Positions 53,872 through 62,080 of a DNA stretch of 64,000 bases are shown here, piece by piece (positions within the stretch are counted from its first letter, which is position 1; each line of letters opens with the position of its first letter). The DNA is from Microvirga sp. 3-52 (GTDB taxonomy: Bacteria > Pseudomonadota > Alphaproteobacteria > Rhizobiales > Beijerinckiaceae). A program made the translations under genes and the position numbers. The notes beneath the pieces are model-generated. The model was not told where the DNA came from, did not search any database, and worked only from the letters and a program-made list of their open reading frames with translations. The stretch lies in NCBI RefSeq assembly GCF_018383585.1, contig NZ_JAHAMK010000001.1, positions 299,018 to 363,017 of the forward strand, in the 5' to 3' direction.

Positions 53872-54852
53872 ATGCAATCACCCGACGAATGGGAAATCCC
53901 TCCTGAGTACCAGCCTGATCCGAGAACCCTCGGGTATGACCTCAAGGATGCTCTGGCCGCCGTAGTTTCCCTTCGGGCACGGGTTTCCGACGATGCGTTC
54001 ACCGCTGAGACGCTCGGTACGGAACGGGCAGGACAGGGTGTCGTCATCCGGGATGATGGCCTTGTCGTCACTATCGGCTACCTGATTGCCGAAGCCGAGG
54101 AGGTCTGGCTGACCACCAACAAGGGCCGGGTCGTCCAGGCGCATGTCCTTGCTTACGATTATGAGAGCGGTTTCGGATTGGTGCAGGCGCTCGAACCCCT
54201 GGGCGTGCCGGTGCTGGCCCTCGGCGACTCCCGCCATCTGGAACCCGGCGATCAGGTCGTCATCGGGGGCAGCGGAGGACAGAGCCATTCCCTCGCCGCA
54301 CAGGTCGTCGCCTGCCAGGAATTCGCCGGCTATTGGGAATATCTCATCGATCCGGCCATCTTTACCGCGCCGGCCCATCCCAACTGGGGTGGAACGGCTT
54401 TGATCGGGCCGCGTGGGGATCTGGTCGGCATCGGTTCGCTCCAACTCCAGCATCAGGCTTCCGGCGGCACGGTGGTGCCCCTCAACATGAGCGTGCCGAT
54501 CGACCTCTTGAAACCTATCCTGGATGATCTCTTGACCCGCGGGCGGACCAAGAGCCAGCCGAGGCCTTGGCTCGGATTCTATGTTGCGGAGGCAGAGGAC
54601 GACCAGCTCACGATCATCGGCTTGGCCGGTGATGCGCCAGCACAACGGGCGGGGTTGCGGGCCGGGGATCAGATCCATGCGGTTGCCAGCCAGCCCGTGA
54701 CATCCCTGGCGGAATTCTATCGCGCCATCTGGGCCCTGGGCGCCGCCGGCGTCGACGTGCCGCTGACACTTGAGCGGGAAGGGGACATGTTCGATGTGAC
54801 CGTTCGGTCTGCTGACCGGGGCCGCTTCATGAAGGGGCCCCGCCTGCAGTAA
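53872..54852 (+). CDS. Trypsin-like/HtrA pseudoprotease with PDZ domain
   Basis: 326 residues from the ATG at 53872, with AGGAG 7 nt upstream. No signal peptide, so cytosolic. Residues about 25-215 follow the HtrA protease fold and about 230-320 form a PDZ domain (LGFYVAEAEDDQLTIIGLAG, APAQRAGLRAGDQIHAV). The three catalytic positions are not conserved: the His site reads VVTIGYLIAE, the Asp site YDYESGFGLVQA, and the Ser site HPNWGGTALIG instead of GNSGGPL. The protein should not be an active serine protease. A peptide-binding or adaptor role is inferred. Confidence 0.85.
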   Translation: MQSPDEWEIPPEYQPDPRTLGYDLKDALAAVVSLRARVSDDAFTAETLGTERAGQGVVIRDDGLVVTIGYLIAEAEEVWLTTNKGRVVQAHVLAYDYESGFGLVQALEPLGVPVLALGDSRHLEPGDQVVIGGSGGQSHSLAAQVVACQEFAGYWEYLIDPAIFTAPAHPNWGGTALIGPRGDLVGIGSLQLQHQASGGTVVPLNMSVPIDLLKPILDDLLTRGRTKSQPRPWLGFYVAEAEDDQLTIIGLAGDAPAQRAGLRAGDQIHAVASQPVTSLAEFYRAIWALGAAGVDVPLTLEREGDMFDVTVRSADRGRFMKGPRLQ

Positions 54853-54956
54853 CCGTCGTCGGACGGAAGCGAGTGCTTTGCGCTGACCGCTGCGTCGTTC
54901 TCGCCACAATCCGGCAATTCCTGAACGGGCATCGATCCTCAGGTGGAGATTGAGAC

Positions 54957-55793
54957 ATGAGCCTGAAAGTCGCGCTGCCAAGTGGTGAAACCGTGCCGGC
55001 CCTCGGGCAGGGAACGTGGCAGATGGCCGAGACGGCAAGCCGCCGGGGGCAGGAGATCGAAGCGCTTCGCGTCGGTGTCGGGCTTGGGATGACGCTCATC
55101 GATACGGCCGAAATGTATGGCGAGGGCGCCGCAGAGGAGCTCATCGCCGAAGCTCTTGTAGAACAGCGGGAACGGCTTTTCCTCGTAAGCAAAGTCTACC
55201 CCCATAATGCGAACCGCGTTGGCGTCGTGCAGGCCTGCGAGCGCAGTCTCAGGCGCCTGAAGACAGACCGGCTGGATCTCTATCTGCTGCATTGGCGTGG
55301 AGGTGTGGCATTGGAGGAGACGATCGCCGGGTTCGAGGAGCTTCGCAGCTCCGGCAAGATCCGCCAATGGGGCGTCAGCAACTTCGATGTCGACGACATG
55401 CAAGAACTGCTTGAAATTCGTGGAGGAGAGAACTGCGTCACCAATCAGGTACTTTACAATGTGACACGCCGAGGTCCGGAGTTCGATCTTATCCCCTGGA
55501 TGGCCGAGCATCGTATGCCGCTCATGGCCTACAGCCCGATCGAACAGGGCAGGCTTCCGCGTGGTGGTGTTCTACAAAAGATCGGACGGAAGCATGGAGC
55601 AAGCGCGTTCCAGATTGCTCTGGCTTGGCTTCTCCAAAAGCCGGATGTGATTGCGATTCCGAAGGCTTCCAGTCCCGGCCACGTGCGGGATAATCATCGA
55701 GCACTTGAGATCCGGCTCGATCCGGAGGATCTTGAGGCCATCGATGCAGAGTTTCCCCCGCCAGAGCGCAAGCGCCCGCTTGAGATGATCTGA
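54957..55793 (+). CDS. Aldo/keto reductase
   Basis: 278 residues, (beta/alpha)8 AKR fold. Catalytic tetrad visible: Asp and Tyr in LIDTAEMYGEGAAEELI, Lys in LVSKVYPHNA, His in YLLHWRGG. The NADPH region is IPKASSPGHVRDN. It reduces aldehydes or ketones in the cytosol; substrate unspecific by sequence. It lies 104 nt after the pseudoprotease and 32 nt before the phosphatase-family gene. Confidence 0.93.
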   Translation: MSLKVALPSGETVPALGQGTWQMAETASRRGQEIEALRVGVGLGMTLIDTAEMYGEGAAEELIAEALVEQRERLFLVSKVYPHNANRVGVVQACERSLRRLKTDRLDLYLLHWRGGVALEETIAGFEELRSSGKIRQWGVSNFDVDDMQELLEIRGGENCVTNQVLYNVTRRGPEFDLIPWMAEHRMPLMAYSPIEQGRLPRGGVLQKIGRKHGASAFQIALAWLLQKPDVIAIPKASSPGHVRDNHRALEIRLDPEDLEAIDAEFPPPERKRPLEMI

Positions 55794-55825
55794 TACGCTA
55801 TCGAGACGCAGGACACCGAAAACCC

Positions 55826-56659
55826 ATGACCTTCACCCGAGCCGACGCACTCGCCGTCGCGGATATTCTCAGAACAACGGCGCAAGCCGAGATCCTGCCG
55901 CGCTTCCGGAACCTGTCGGCTGACGCCATCCGTACGAAGTCCTCGCAGCTCGATCTTGTAACGGATGCCGATGAGGCGGCCGAGCGTGTCATCGAGACCG
56001 AGCTCCTGCGCCGGTTTCCGGCGGCTATCGTCATCGGGGAGGAGGGTGTCAGCCGAAATGCGCGGCTGCTCGACGGACTCGGCGAGGCCGATCTCGCGTT
56101 TATTCTCGACCCCGTCGACGGCACCTTGAATTTTGCCTCAGGCCTGCCGCTCTTCGGCGTGATGGCCGCCGTGGCGATGAAGGGCGAGATCGTCTGCGGG
56201 GTGATCCTGGATCCGATCTCTGACGATTGGGCCATGGCGGTTCGCGGAGAAGGTGCCTGGACTCAGCGCCCGGACGGCAGCACCAGTCCGCTTCAGGTTT
56301 CTTCGCCGGTGCCATTGGCGCAGATGGCGGGCAACGTTTCATGGCGTTATCTGCCCGAGGACGTTCGCCCCATAGTGACGGGAAATCTGCCGAAGGTCGC
56401 TATGGCGGCCGATCTCCGCTGCGCGGCGCATACCTATCGCCAAATCGCGGCCGGTTACCTTCACTTCTCGTTCTCGTCGAGCGTGATGCCATGGGATCAT
56501 GCGGCAGGCTGGCTGATCCATCGTGAGGCTGGCGGCTACACGGCGCATTTCGACGGTTCGCCCTACCGCCCTGTCAATCGCGGCGGCGGTCTCATCAGCG
56601 CGCCCGACAAGGAAAGCTGGCAGGCCGTGCGCGATGCGCTTCTCCCGCCTCAGGACTGA
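55826..56659 (+). CDS. Inositol monophosphatase family protein
   Basis: 277 residues with the Mg-dependent phosphatase motifs: GEEGVSR, DPVDGTLNFASGLP and the C-terminal PWDHAAGWLI. Members hydrolyse inositol phosphate, histidinol phosphate or 3'-phosphoadenosine-type nucleotides; the exact substrate cannot be set. Its last 10 nt overlap the end of the convergent YheO-type regulator gene. Confidence 0.92.
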   Translation: MTFTRADALAVADILRTTAQAEILPRFRNLSADAIRTKSSQLDLVTDADEAAERVIETELLRRFPAAIVIGEEGVSRNARLLDGLGEADLAFILDPVDGTLNFASGLPLFGVMAAVAMKGEIVCGVILDPISDDWAMAVRGEGAWTQRPDGSTSPLQVSSPVPLAQMAGNVSWRYLPEDVRPIVTGNLPKVAMAADLRCAAHTYRQIAAGYLHFSFSSSVMPWDHAAGWLIHREAGGYTAHFDGSPYRPVNRGGGLISAPDKESWQAVRDALLPPQD

Positions 56660-57291
56660 TCTTTTTTAAGATAGTTGTAGACCGTTGCGCGGCCCAGACC
56701 CAGCAGGCGCGAGATATAGGCCGCTGCATTGCGCCCGCCGAAGGCCCCATCGCCGGCAAGATCGGTAACAAGCTGCTGTTTCTGGGCGCGGCTCATCTCT
56801 GCGATGGTGACGCCGCGTGCGCGGATCCATGACTGGATGTATTCGTTGATGCGCTCGTGCCAGTCCTCCTTGAACAGCGAGGCCGGCTTCTCGGGGGATT
56901 GAGGCACGGCAACGAGCGCAGTCAGGGTCTGCATCACGGCGTGAAAATGTGAAACATCCATGTTGATGCAGAGAATGCCGACGGCCTTTTCTGCTAAGCG
57001 CAGGACAGCACTGACCGATTTGATGCGCCGCCCGTCCCAGTTCACCTTCTCATAAGGTCCGATGATGATGTCCGACGGCTTGAAGTCGATCTCGTGCAGG
57101 AGAGACGGCTCACCGAGCTCCCGCTTGGAAAAGGGATTGGACAGGTAGACCACAGTCTCGGTCGAGAGATCGTGGAGCACCACCTCCGCATAGGGTTGGA
57201 AGAGCAGCGCGATGGCATCGCAGACAGGCGCATAGCTCGCCAGTTCCGGCGCGAGCGTCACCGTGGCGTCGGCTTTGCGCGTCCGGCTCAT
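56650..57291 (-). CDS. YheO/DauR-type PAS-HTH transcriptional regulator
   Basis: 213 residues. The N-terminal YheO-like PAS domain (about 20-130) shows LLFQPYAEVVLHDLSTETVV and VGILCINMDVSHF. The C-terminal HTH (about 165-213) ends SRLLGLGRATVYNYLKK. DauR, a member of this family, represses D-arginine catabolism in Pseudomonas. Here the gene overlaps the aminotransferase stop by 4 nt (ATGA), so the two are co-transcribed. It probably controls the divergent catabolic operon through the palindrome at 58465. Confidence 0.88.
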   Translation of the reverse strand: MSRTRKADATVTLAPELASYAPVCDAIALLFQPYAEVVLHDLSTETVVYLSNPFSKRELGEPSLLHEIDFKPSDIIIGPYEKVNWDGRRIKSVSAVLRLAEKAVGILCINMDVSHFHAVMQTLTALVAVPQSPEKPASLFKEDWHERINEYIQSWIRARGVTIAEMSRAQKQQLVTDLAGDGAFGGRNAAAYISRLLGLGRATVYNYLKKDQS

Positions 57292-58403
57292 TTGAGCCCT
57301 GTACGCACGAAGGACGCAAGCCGATCCAATCCTGCCTCAAGATGATGGGCGGGTGCCCCGATTCCGATCCTGATGTAGTGATCCATGCCATAGACGTCGC
57401 CTGGCAGAAGCATGATGCCGCGCTCTTCGCGCAGGCGGTGCACCAGTTCGGTCGAGTTCATCGACATGGCGTAGCGGATGAAGGCCATGCCTCCGGCTTC
57501 GGGCGGCACGAAGGAGAAAAGGTCGCTGTTGGCATCGACCCAGCGCTGCAGCAGCGCAAGGTTCTCACGCAGGATGCGCTTGCTGCGGGCGAGGATCTCC
57601 TGCCGCTTGGCAGGCTGCACGGCGATCTCCGCCACGAACTCGCTCACGGCGCCCGTCGTGATCGAGGTGTAGTCCTTGCGCTGCCAGGAGGCGTAGATTT
57701 CCTGAGCAGGACCGACGAGCCAGCCGATGCGCAGGCCCGGAAGTGCCATCGCCTTTGACAGGCCACTCGTGATGATGGCTTTTTCATAGAGATCGGCGAA
57801 GCTCGGAGGCTCGTCCTGATTGAGCTCCGCGCCCTTATAGACCTCGTCCGCATGGAGGTAGATGCCGTGATGGCGGGCGATCGCGACGAGACCGTCCATC
57901 GTCTCGCGGGACAGAACGCTGCCGGTGGGGTTGTTGGGGTTACAGATCGTCATCATCTTCGTGCGATGCGAGATGGCCTTGCGCACGTCATCGAGATCCG
58001 GCGTCCACCCGAGTTCCTCGCGCAGCAGGACCTCCTTGACGGTCACACCGATGGCGCGGGCCCAGCCCCAGATCTGCAGGTAATTCGGAACGAAGACCAC
58101 AAGTTCGTCCCCAGGCTCCAGGAGCGACATCACGAGAAGGAAGTTCGCCTCGGCCGAGCCGTTGGTGACGATTACGTGGTCCTCGTTGCGATCGGGGTGA
58201 AGGCTGGCAATTGCCCGCCGTAGCTCCACGCGGCCGTTGGTCCAGCCATAGCCGAGTTCCACGTCGAGCACCTGGCTTTGCTGCTCCGGCGTCAGAAGCT
58301 CGCGCAGGGAATAGGGGTGCACTCCGCTGTCGGACAGGTTGTACTCAACCGTATTCTCGTAGAGCGACTGAATGCGCTCGAGCGTGAACTCTTCGATCTT
58401 CAT
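57288..58403 (-). CDS. PLP-dependent aminotransferase class I/II (VioD-like), paralogue 1
   Basis: 371 residues, fold type I. PLP Lys217 in TSGLSKAMALPGLRIGW, Asn157 in NPNNPTG, Asp186 in ADEVYKG and substrate Arg in YIRIGIG. The N-terminal YNLSDSGVHPYSLREL resembles, from memory, capreomycidine synthase (VioD) rather than ordinary aspartate aminotransferases. It has a clear paralogue transcribed in the opposite direction at 58595. Substrate unknown; arginine-like or beta-hydroxy amino acids are possible given the neighbours. Confidence 0.88.
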   Translation of the reverse strand: MKIEEFTLERIQSLYENTVEYNLSDSGVHPYSLRELLTPEQQSQVLDVELGYGWTNGRVELRRAIASLHPDRNEDHVIVTNGSAEANFLLVMSLLEPGDELVVFVPNYLQIWGWARAIGVTVKEVLLREELGWTPDLDDVRKAISHRTKMMTICNPNNPTGSVLSRETMDGLVAIARHHGIYLHADEVYKGAELNQDEPPSFADLYEKAIITSGLSKAMALPGLRIGWLVGPAQEIYASWQRKDYTSITTGAVSEFVAEIAVQPAKRQEILARSKRILRENLALLQRWVDANSDLFSFVPPEAGGMAFIRYAMSMNSTELVHRLREERGIMLLPGDVYGMDHYIRIGIGAPAHHLEAGLDRLASFVRTGLK

Positions 58404-58464
58404 GGCGATCCCCGCATCGTAGGACAGTTTATCCGGGCTCTAACATTAGATTATTAGACTTCAT

Positions 58465-58479
58465 AGTCCAAGTTGGACT
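58465..58479. promoter_or_regulatory. Operator candidate: AGTCCAA-G-TTGGACT
   Basis: A perfect 15-bp palindrome (7-bp arms, central G) in the 191-bp AT-rich gap between two divergent aminotransferase genes. Upstream sequence TAACATTAGATTATTAGACT may hold promoter elements. Likely site for the YheO/DauR-type regulator encoded in the left operon. Confidence 0.65.
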
Positions 58480-58594
58480 TGACCGTTTAATTCCTTGTCT
58501 GCCATGGTCCGCCTCTGCCGGCTGCCATGACGATGCTGTGGCGCGGCAGGTTCTCTAAGCTTGCCTCGACGCCATACCTCATTGGAGCATTTGG

Positions 58595-59716
58595 GTGCAG
58601 TTCGATACTTTCCTGATGGAGCGAAACCAGACGCTGTTTGAGAACGGCGTCGAGATCAATCTCACGGAGAGCGGGGTGCATCCCTGCACCATCGAAGAGA
58701 TCCTGCCGGGGGACGAGGCCCAGGCTCTGCTGCGTCAGCCCCTCGGCTATGGTTGGACGGACGGGCGGCCGGATCTCAGGGCCGCGATTGCGACCTGGTA
58801 TTCCGGAGCCTCTGCCTCCAACGTTCTGGTGACGAACGGCTCATCGGAAGCGACGATGATCACGCTGATGGCGATGATCGATCCCGGCGACAAGGTACTC
58901 TTTGCCGTTCCCAACTTCATGCAGGTGGACGGACTCGGACGCGCCTTGGGCATGTCCATCCAGCGCCTTCCTCTGCTGGCCGATCAGGGCTGGCAGGTCG
59001 ATCCAGAAGCTCTGAAGAAGGCGATGGAGGGCGTGAAGCTAATTTCCGTCACCAATCCCGCCAATCCGACCGGAGCCGTTCTGTCGCGCCGGAGCCGCGA
59101 GGCTCTTCTGGACGCAGCGCAGGGATCAGGCGCTTGGCTTCTCGTCGACGAGATCTATCGCGGCGGCGAGATCGACGGGGCGGAGACGGAGACTTTCTAT
59201 GGCGACTATCCTCGCGTCATCGTCACCAGCAGTCTGTCGAAGTCCTTCGCGTGCCCGGGACTGCGTCTTGGCTGGATCGTCGGACCTGAAGGCGCGGTCG
59301 AGGAAGCGGCGAAGCGGCAGGATTACACGACCATCGGAAGCGGAATTCTGAGCCAGATCCTCGGGGCTGCCGTCATGGAGCCGAAGAACCGCGAACGCAT
59401 TCTGGCCAGGGGGCGAGCCCTGCTGCGCGAGAATGCCGATATCGTGGAGCGTTGGGTCGAGAAGCGGAATCGCTGGTCCTGGCAGCGCCCTGATGCCGGC
59501 GGTATGGCGTTTCTTCGCTATGATTTCGACATGCCGTCAGAAGATTTATCGAACCAGCTGAGGGAAGAGGAAAGCGTCTTCGTCGTTGCGGGAAGCTGGT
59601 TCGGGGTTGAAAACCACGTCCGTATCGGCATCGGGGTGAAGACCGAGCATCTGGTGGAAGGATTGGCCCGTCTGGACGCATTCCTTTCCCGGCATGGCTT
59701 AGCCCAGAGAGCATAG
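58595..59716 (+). CDS. PLP-dependent aminotransferase class I/II (VioD-like), paralogue 2
   Basis: 373 residues, GTG start at 58595 with GGAG 8 nt upstream. PLP Lys216 in TSSLSKSFACPGLRLGW, NPANPTG, VDEIYRG and HVRIGIG. The N-terminus INLTESGVHPCTIEEI matches paralogue 1 (YNLSDSGVHPYSLREL) position by position, showing common origin. Possibly one enzyme is catabolic and the other acts on a related stereoisomer or oxidation state. Followed 4 nt later by the M20 gene. Confidence 0.88.
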   Translation: MQFDTFLMERNQTLFENGVEINLTESGVHPCTIEEILPGDEAQALLRQPLGYGWTDGRPDLRAAIATWYSGASASNVLVTNGSSEATMITLMAMIDPGDKVLFAVPNFMQVDGLGRALGMSIQRLPLLADQGWQVDPEALKKAMEGVKLISVTNPANPTGAVLSRRSREALLDAAQGSGAWLLVDEIYRGGEIDGAETETFYGDYPRVIVTSSLSKSFACPGLRLGWIVGPEGAVEEAAKRQDYTTIGSGILSQILGAAVMEPKNRERILARGRALLRENADIVERWVEKRNRWSWQRPDAGGMAFLRYDFDMPSEDLSNQLREEESVFVVAGSWFGVENHVRIGIGVKTEHLVEGLARLDAFLSRHGLAQRA

Positions 59717-59719
59717 ACG

Positions 59720-61117
59720 ATGCTACCGTCTGAACACCTGGTGCGGGCAAGAGAGGATCTCCGGCGCCTTGTCCGCATTCCATCGGTGAGTGCGCGGGGG
59801 GAATGCCTTTCCGAATGCGCCCATGCCGTTCGCGACCTGCTCGTCGCGGCTGGATTTCGGACGGAGATCTGCGCTGGGGAAATCGGCCCATTCGTCGTCG
59901 CCGAGATCGGTGACGGTCCCCTGGCCGTCATGGTGTACAACCATTACGACGTGCAGCCCGAGGACCCAGCACCATTGTGGAAAAGTCCTCCGTTTGAACT
60001 GAGCGAACGCGATGGGCGATGGTATGGACGCGGCGTTGCCGATGACAAAGGGGAGTTCATCAGCCGCCTCGAGGGCTGGCGCCTGTTCCGCGAAGAACAT
60101 CCCGGACCTTTGCCCTTCCGATTCATCTGGCTCATCGACGGCGAGGAGGAGATCGGCAGCCCATCGCTCGAGACATTCCTGAAGACACGGTTCCAGGATG
60201 AGAAGGTCGATGTCTGCTGGTGGGAATATGGCGAGATCGACTCCACCGGCCGCCCCATCGTCCTCTGCGGCTTCAAGGGCGTGATGGCCGTCGAGCTGCG
60301 TTGCCGGACGGCCAGGGCCGATCTGCACTCGAGCCTGGGTGCGGTCTTCGACAACCCATTGTGGCGGCTTGCTGCCGCCACGGCCTCCTTGCGCGACGGG
60401 TCGGGCCGCGTTCTGATCGAGGGTTTCTATGATGCAGTTCGGCAGCCTGCGCAGGACGGGCTCGATGTCGCGGCCAAGCCTCCATTTTCGTTCGACAGCC
60501 TGGTTCAGGCAACGGGCGGACAGAAGGTTCTGGACGGCATCGATGAGGCCAATTTCTATGCGGCGATGAATTTCGAGCCGTGCATGAACGTCAACGGCTT
60601 TTCCGGCGGTTATGCCGGCGAGGGCGCCAAGACCGTGGTTCCGGCCGAGGGCTCCGTCAAAATCGATTTCCGCGTCGTGCCGGATCAGGATCCGCAGCAC
60701 GTTGTACGTCTCCTACGAGCTCATCTCGACCGGCTCGGCTTCGAGGATGTCGAGCTCATCGTTCACGACGCCAATGTGAAGCCTGTCCGGTCGTCGACAG
60801 ATCACTGGTTCATTCAGGATGCCCGAGAGATCCTGGAAAAACATTTTGAGCGACCCGTCATCGTGCAGCCGAGTTCGCCCGCCTCCGGCACGGCGCATCC
60901 CTTCGTCGAGCAGCTCGGCGCGGATATCGTGGGTATCGGACTTACCCATCACGGGGCCATGCTACATTCGCCGAACGAGAACATCATCATCGAACAGTTC
61001 GAGGCCATGATCGAATGCTCCGCGGCGCTCTTTCGGAGGTTTGCGGAGCGGGCAGCCGGAATGAGATCGGAGATCAAGTCAAACGACGTCTTTCCGATGA
61101 ACGGGGTGACACCATGA
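59720..61117 (+). CDS. M20 family metallohydrolase (dipeptidase-like)
   Basis: 465 residues. Zinc motifs: MVYNHYDVQPED, RGVADDKGEF, IDGEEEIGSP with catalytic Glu, TARADLHSSLGAVFD and C-terminal MLHSPNEN. A dipeptidase or N-acyl amino acid amidohydrolase of the same broad group as the protein at 7966-9354 but clearly different in sequence. Its place between the aminotransferase and the dehydratase suggests it releases the free amino acid from a dipeptide or N-acyl conjugate. Its stop overlaps the next start (ATGA). Confidence 0.92.
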   Translation: MLPSEHLVRAREDLRRLVRIPSVSARGECLSECAHAVRDLLVAAGFRTEICAGEIGPFVVAEIGDGPLAVMVYNHYDVQPEDPAPLWKSPPFELSERDGRWYGRGVADDKGEFISRLEGWRLFREEHPGPLPFRFIWLIDGEEEIGSPSLETFLKTRFQDEKVDVCWWEYGEIDSTGRPIVLCGFKGVMAVELRCRTARADLHSSLGAVFDNPLWRLAAATASLRDGSGRVLIEGFYDAVRQPAQDGLDVAAKPPFSFDSLVQATGGQKVLDGIDEANFYAAMNFEPCMNVNGFSGGYAGEGAKTVVPAEGSVKIDFRVVPDQDPQHVVRLLRAHLDRLGFEDVELIVHDANVKPVRSSTDHWFIQDAREILEKHFERPVIVQPSSPASGTAHPFVEQLGADIVGIGLTHHGAMLHSPNENIIIEQFEAMIECSAALFRRFAERAAGMRSEIKSNDVFPMNGVTP

Positions 61118-62076
61118 ACAGCATCGTTCTCGAAACCGCTGCACGGTCGGTTCAGGCGCGTCGGCGTATTCGCCAGCATATCTTCGAGACGCCATTGCTG
61201 CCGTCCCGCCAGATCGGCCCTCAGAGAGGATCCTCCGTCTTCTTCAAGGCCGAGAACTTTCAGCTCACCGGCTCCTTCAAGATCCGGGGTGCTGCGAGCA
61301 AGATGACAGCGCTCGGGCTCGACCGGGGCGTCATCACGGCATCGTCCGGCAACCATGGCATCGCATCGGCACAGGCTGCTGCGTCGACCAGGCAGGCCTT
61401 GACCGTCGTGCTGCCTGAGAACGTTTCGCAGGCAAAGCTCGAACGGATCCGCTCCTTCAACGTGGATGTGATCCTGCACGGCGCCGAGAGCGGAGAGGCG
61501 GAGCTTTACGCACAGCAGCAGGCTGCTTCCCGCGGCCTCGTCTATGTCTCACCCTATAACGATCCCGAGATCGTCGCAGGACAGGGCTCCATCGGACTGG
61601 AACTGCTCGAACAGGCCGACAGCATCGACAATGTCTTCGTTGCCATGGGCGGAGGCGGTCTGATCGGCGGCATCGGATCCGTGCTCAAGAGCTTCAGCCC
61701 GCGAATGCGGATTTACGGGGTGGCCGCTCAAAACTCGGCAGCCCTTGCAGCATCCATGGCAGCAGGGTGCGTGGTCGAAACCGAGCATTTCGACACACTT
61801 GCCGATGGTGTCGCCGGAGGCATGGACGAGGACAGTATCACGCTGCCGCTTGCACTCTCCGTCATTGACGAGGTCGTCACATGCACGGAAGCGGAAATTG
61901 CCGACGCCCTCAGGGACCTGGCCTTCAGGGAGAACCAGATCGTCGAGGGCGCGGCGGCTCTTGCCCTGGCAGGGTTCCTCAAGGTTGCGGATCGCTGCAA
62001 GGGGCAGACAAGCATCGTGATTCTTTGCGGAGCCAATTTCGATCGCGACAAGATTCTTTCTGTCCTGAACGGTTAG
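61114..62076 (+). CDS. Threonine dehydratase-family PLP enzyme (EutB/BhcB-like)
   Basis: 320 residues, fold type II: PLP Lys56 in FQLTGSFKIRGA, SSGNHGIASAQAAA and the phosphate-binding MGGGGLIGG. The length lacks the regulatory ACT domain of biosynthetic IlvA, so it is a catabolic dehydratase. The closest remembered relatives are EutB of ectoine utilisation and beta-hydroxyaspartate dehydratase BhcB, both of which also pair with an ornithine cyclodeaminase-family gene. Start at 61114 overlaps the M20 stop. Probable substrate: a beta-hydroxy amino acid. Confidence 0.9.
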   Translation: MNSIVLETAARSVQARRRIRQHIFETPLLPSRQIGPQRGSSVFFKAENFQLTGSFKIRGAASKMTALGLDRGVITASSGNHGIASAQAAASTRQALTVVLPENVSQAKLERIRSFNVDVILHGAESGEAELYAQQQAASRGLVYVSPYNDPEIVAGQGSIGLELLEQADSIDNVFVAMGGGGLIGGIGSVLKSFSPRMRIYGVAAQNSAALAASMAAGCVVETEHFDTLADGVAGGMDEDSITLPLALSVIDEVVTCTEAEIADALRDLAFRENQIVEGAAALALAGFLKVADRCKGQTSIVILCGANFDRDKILSVLNG

Positions 62077-62080
62077 GCCA

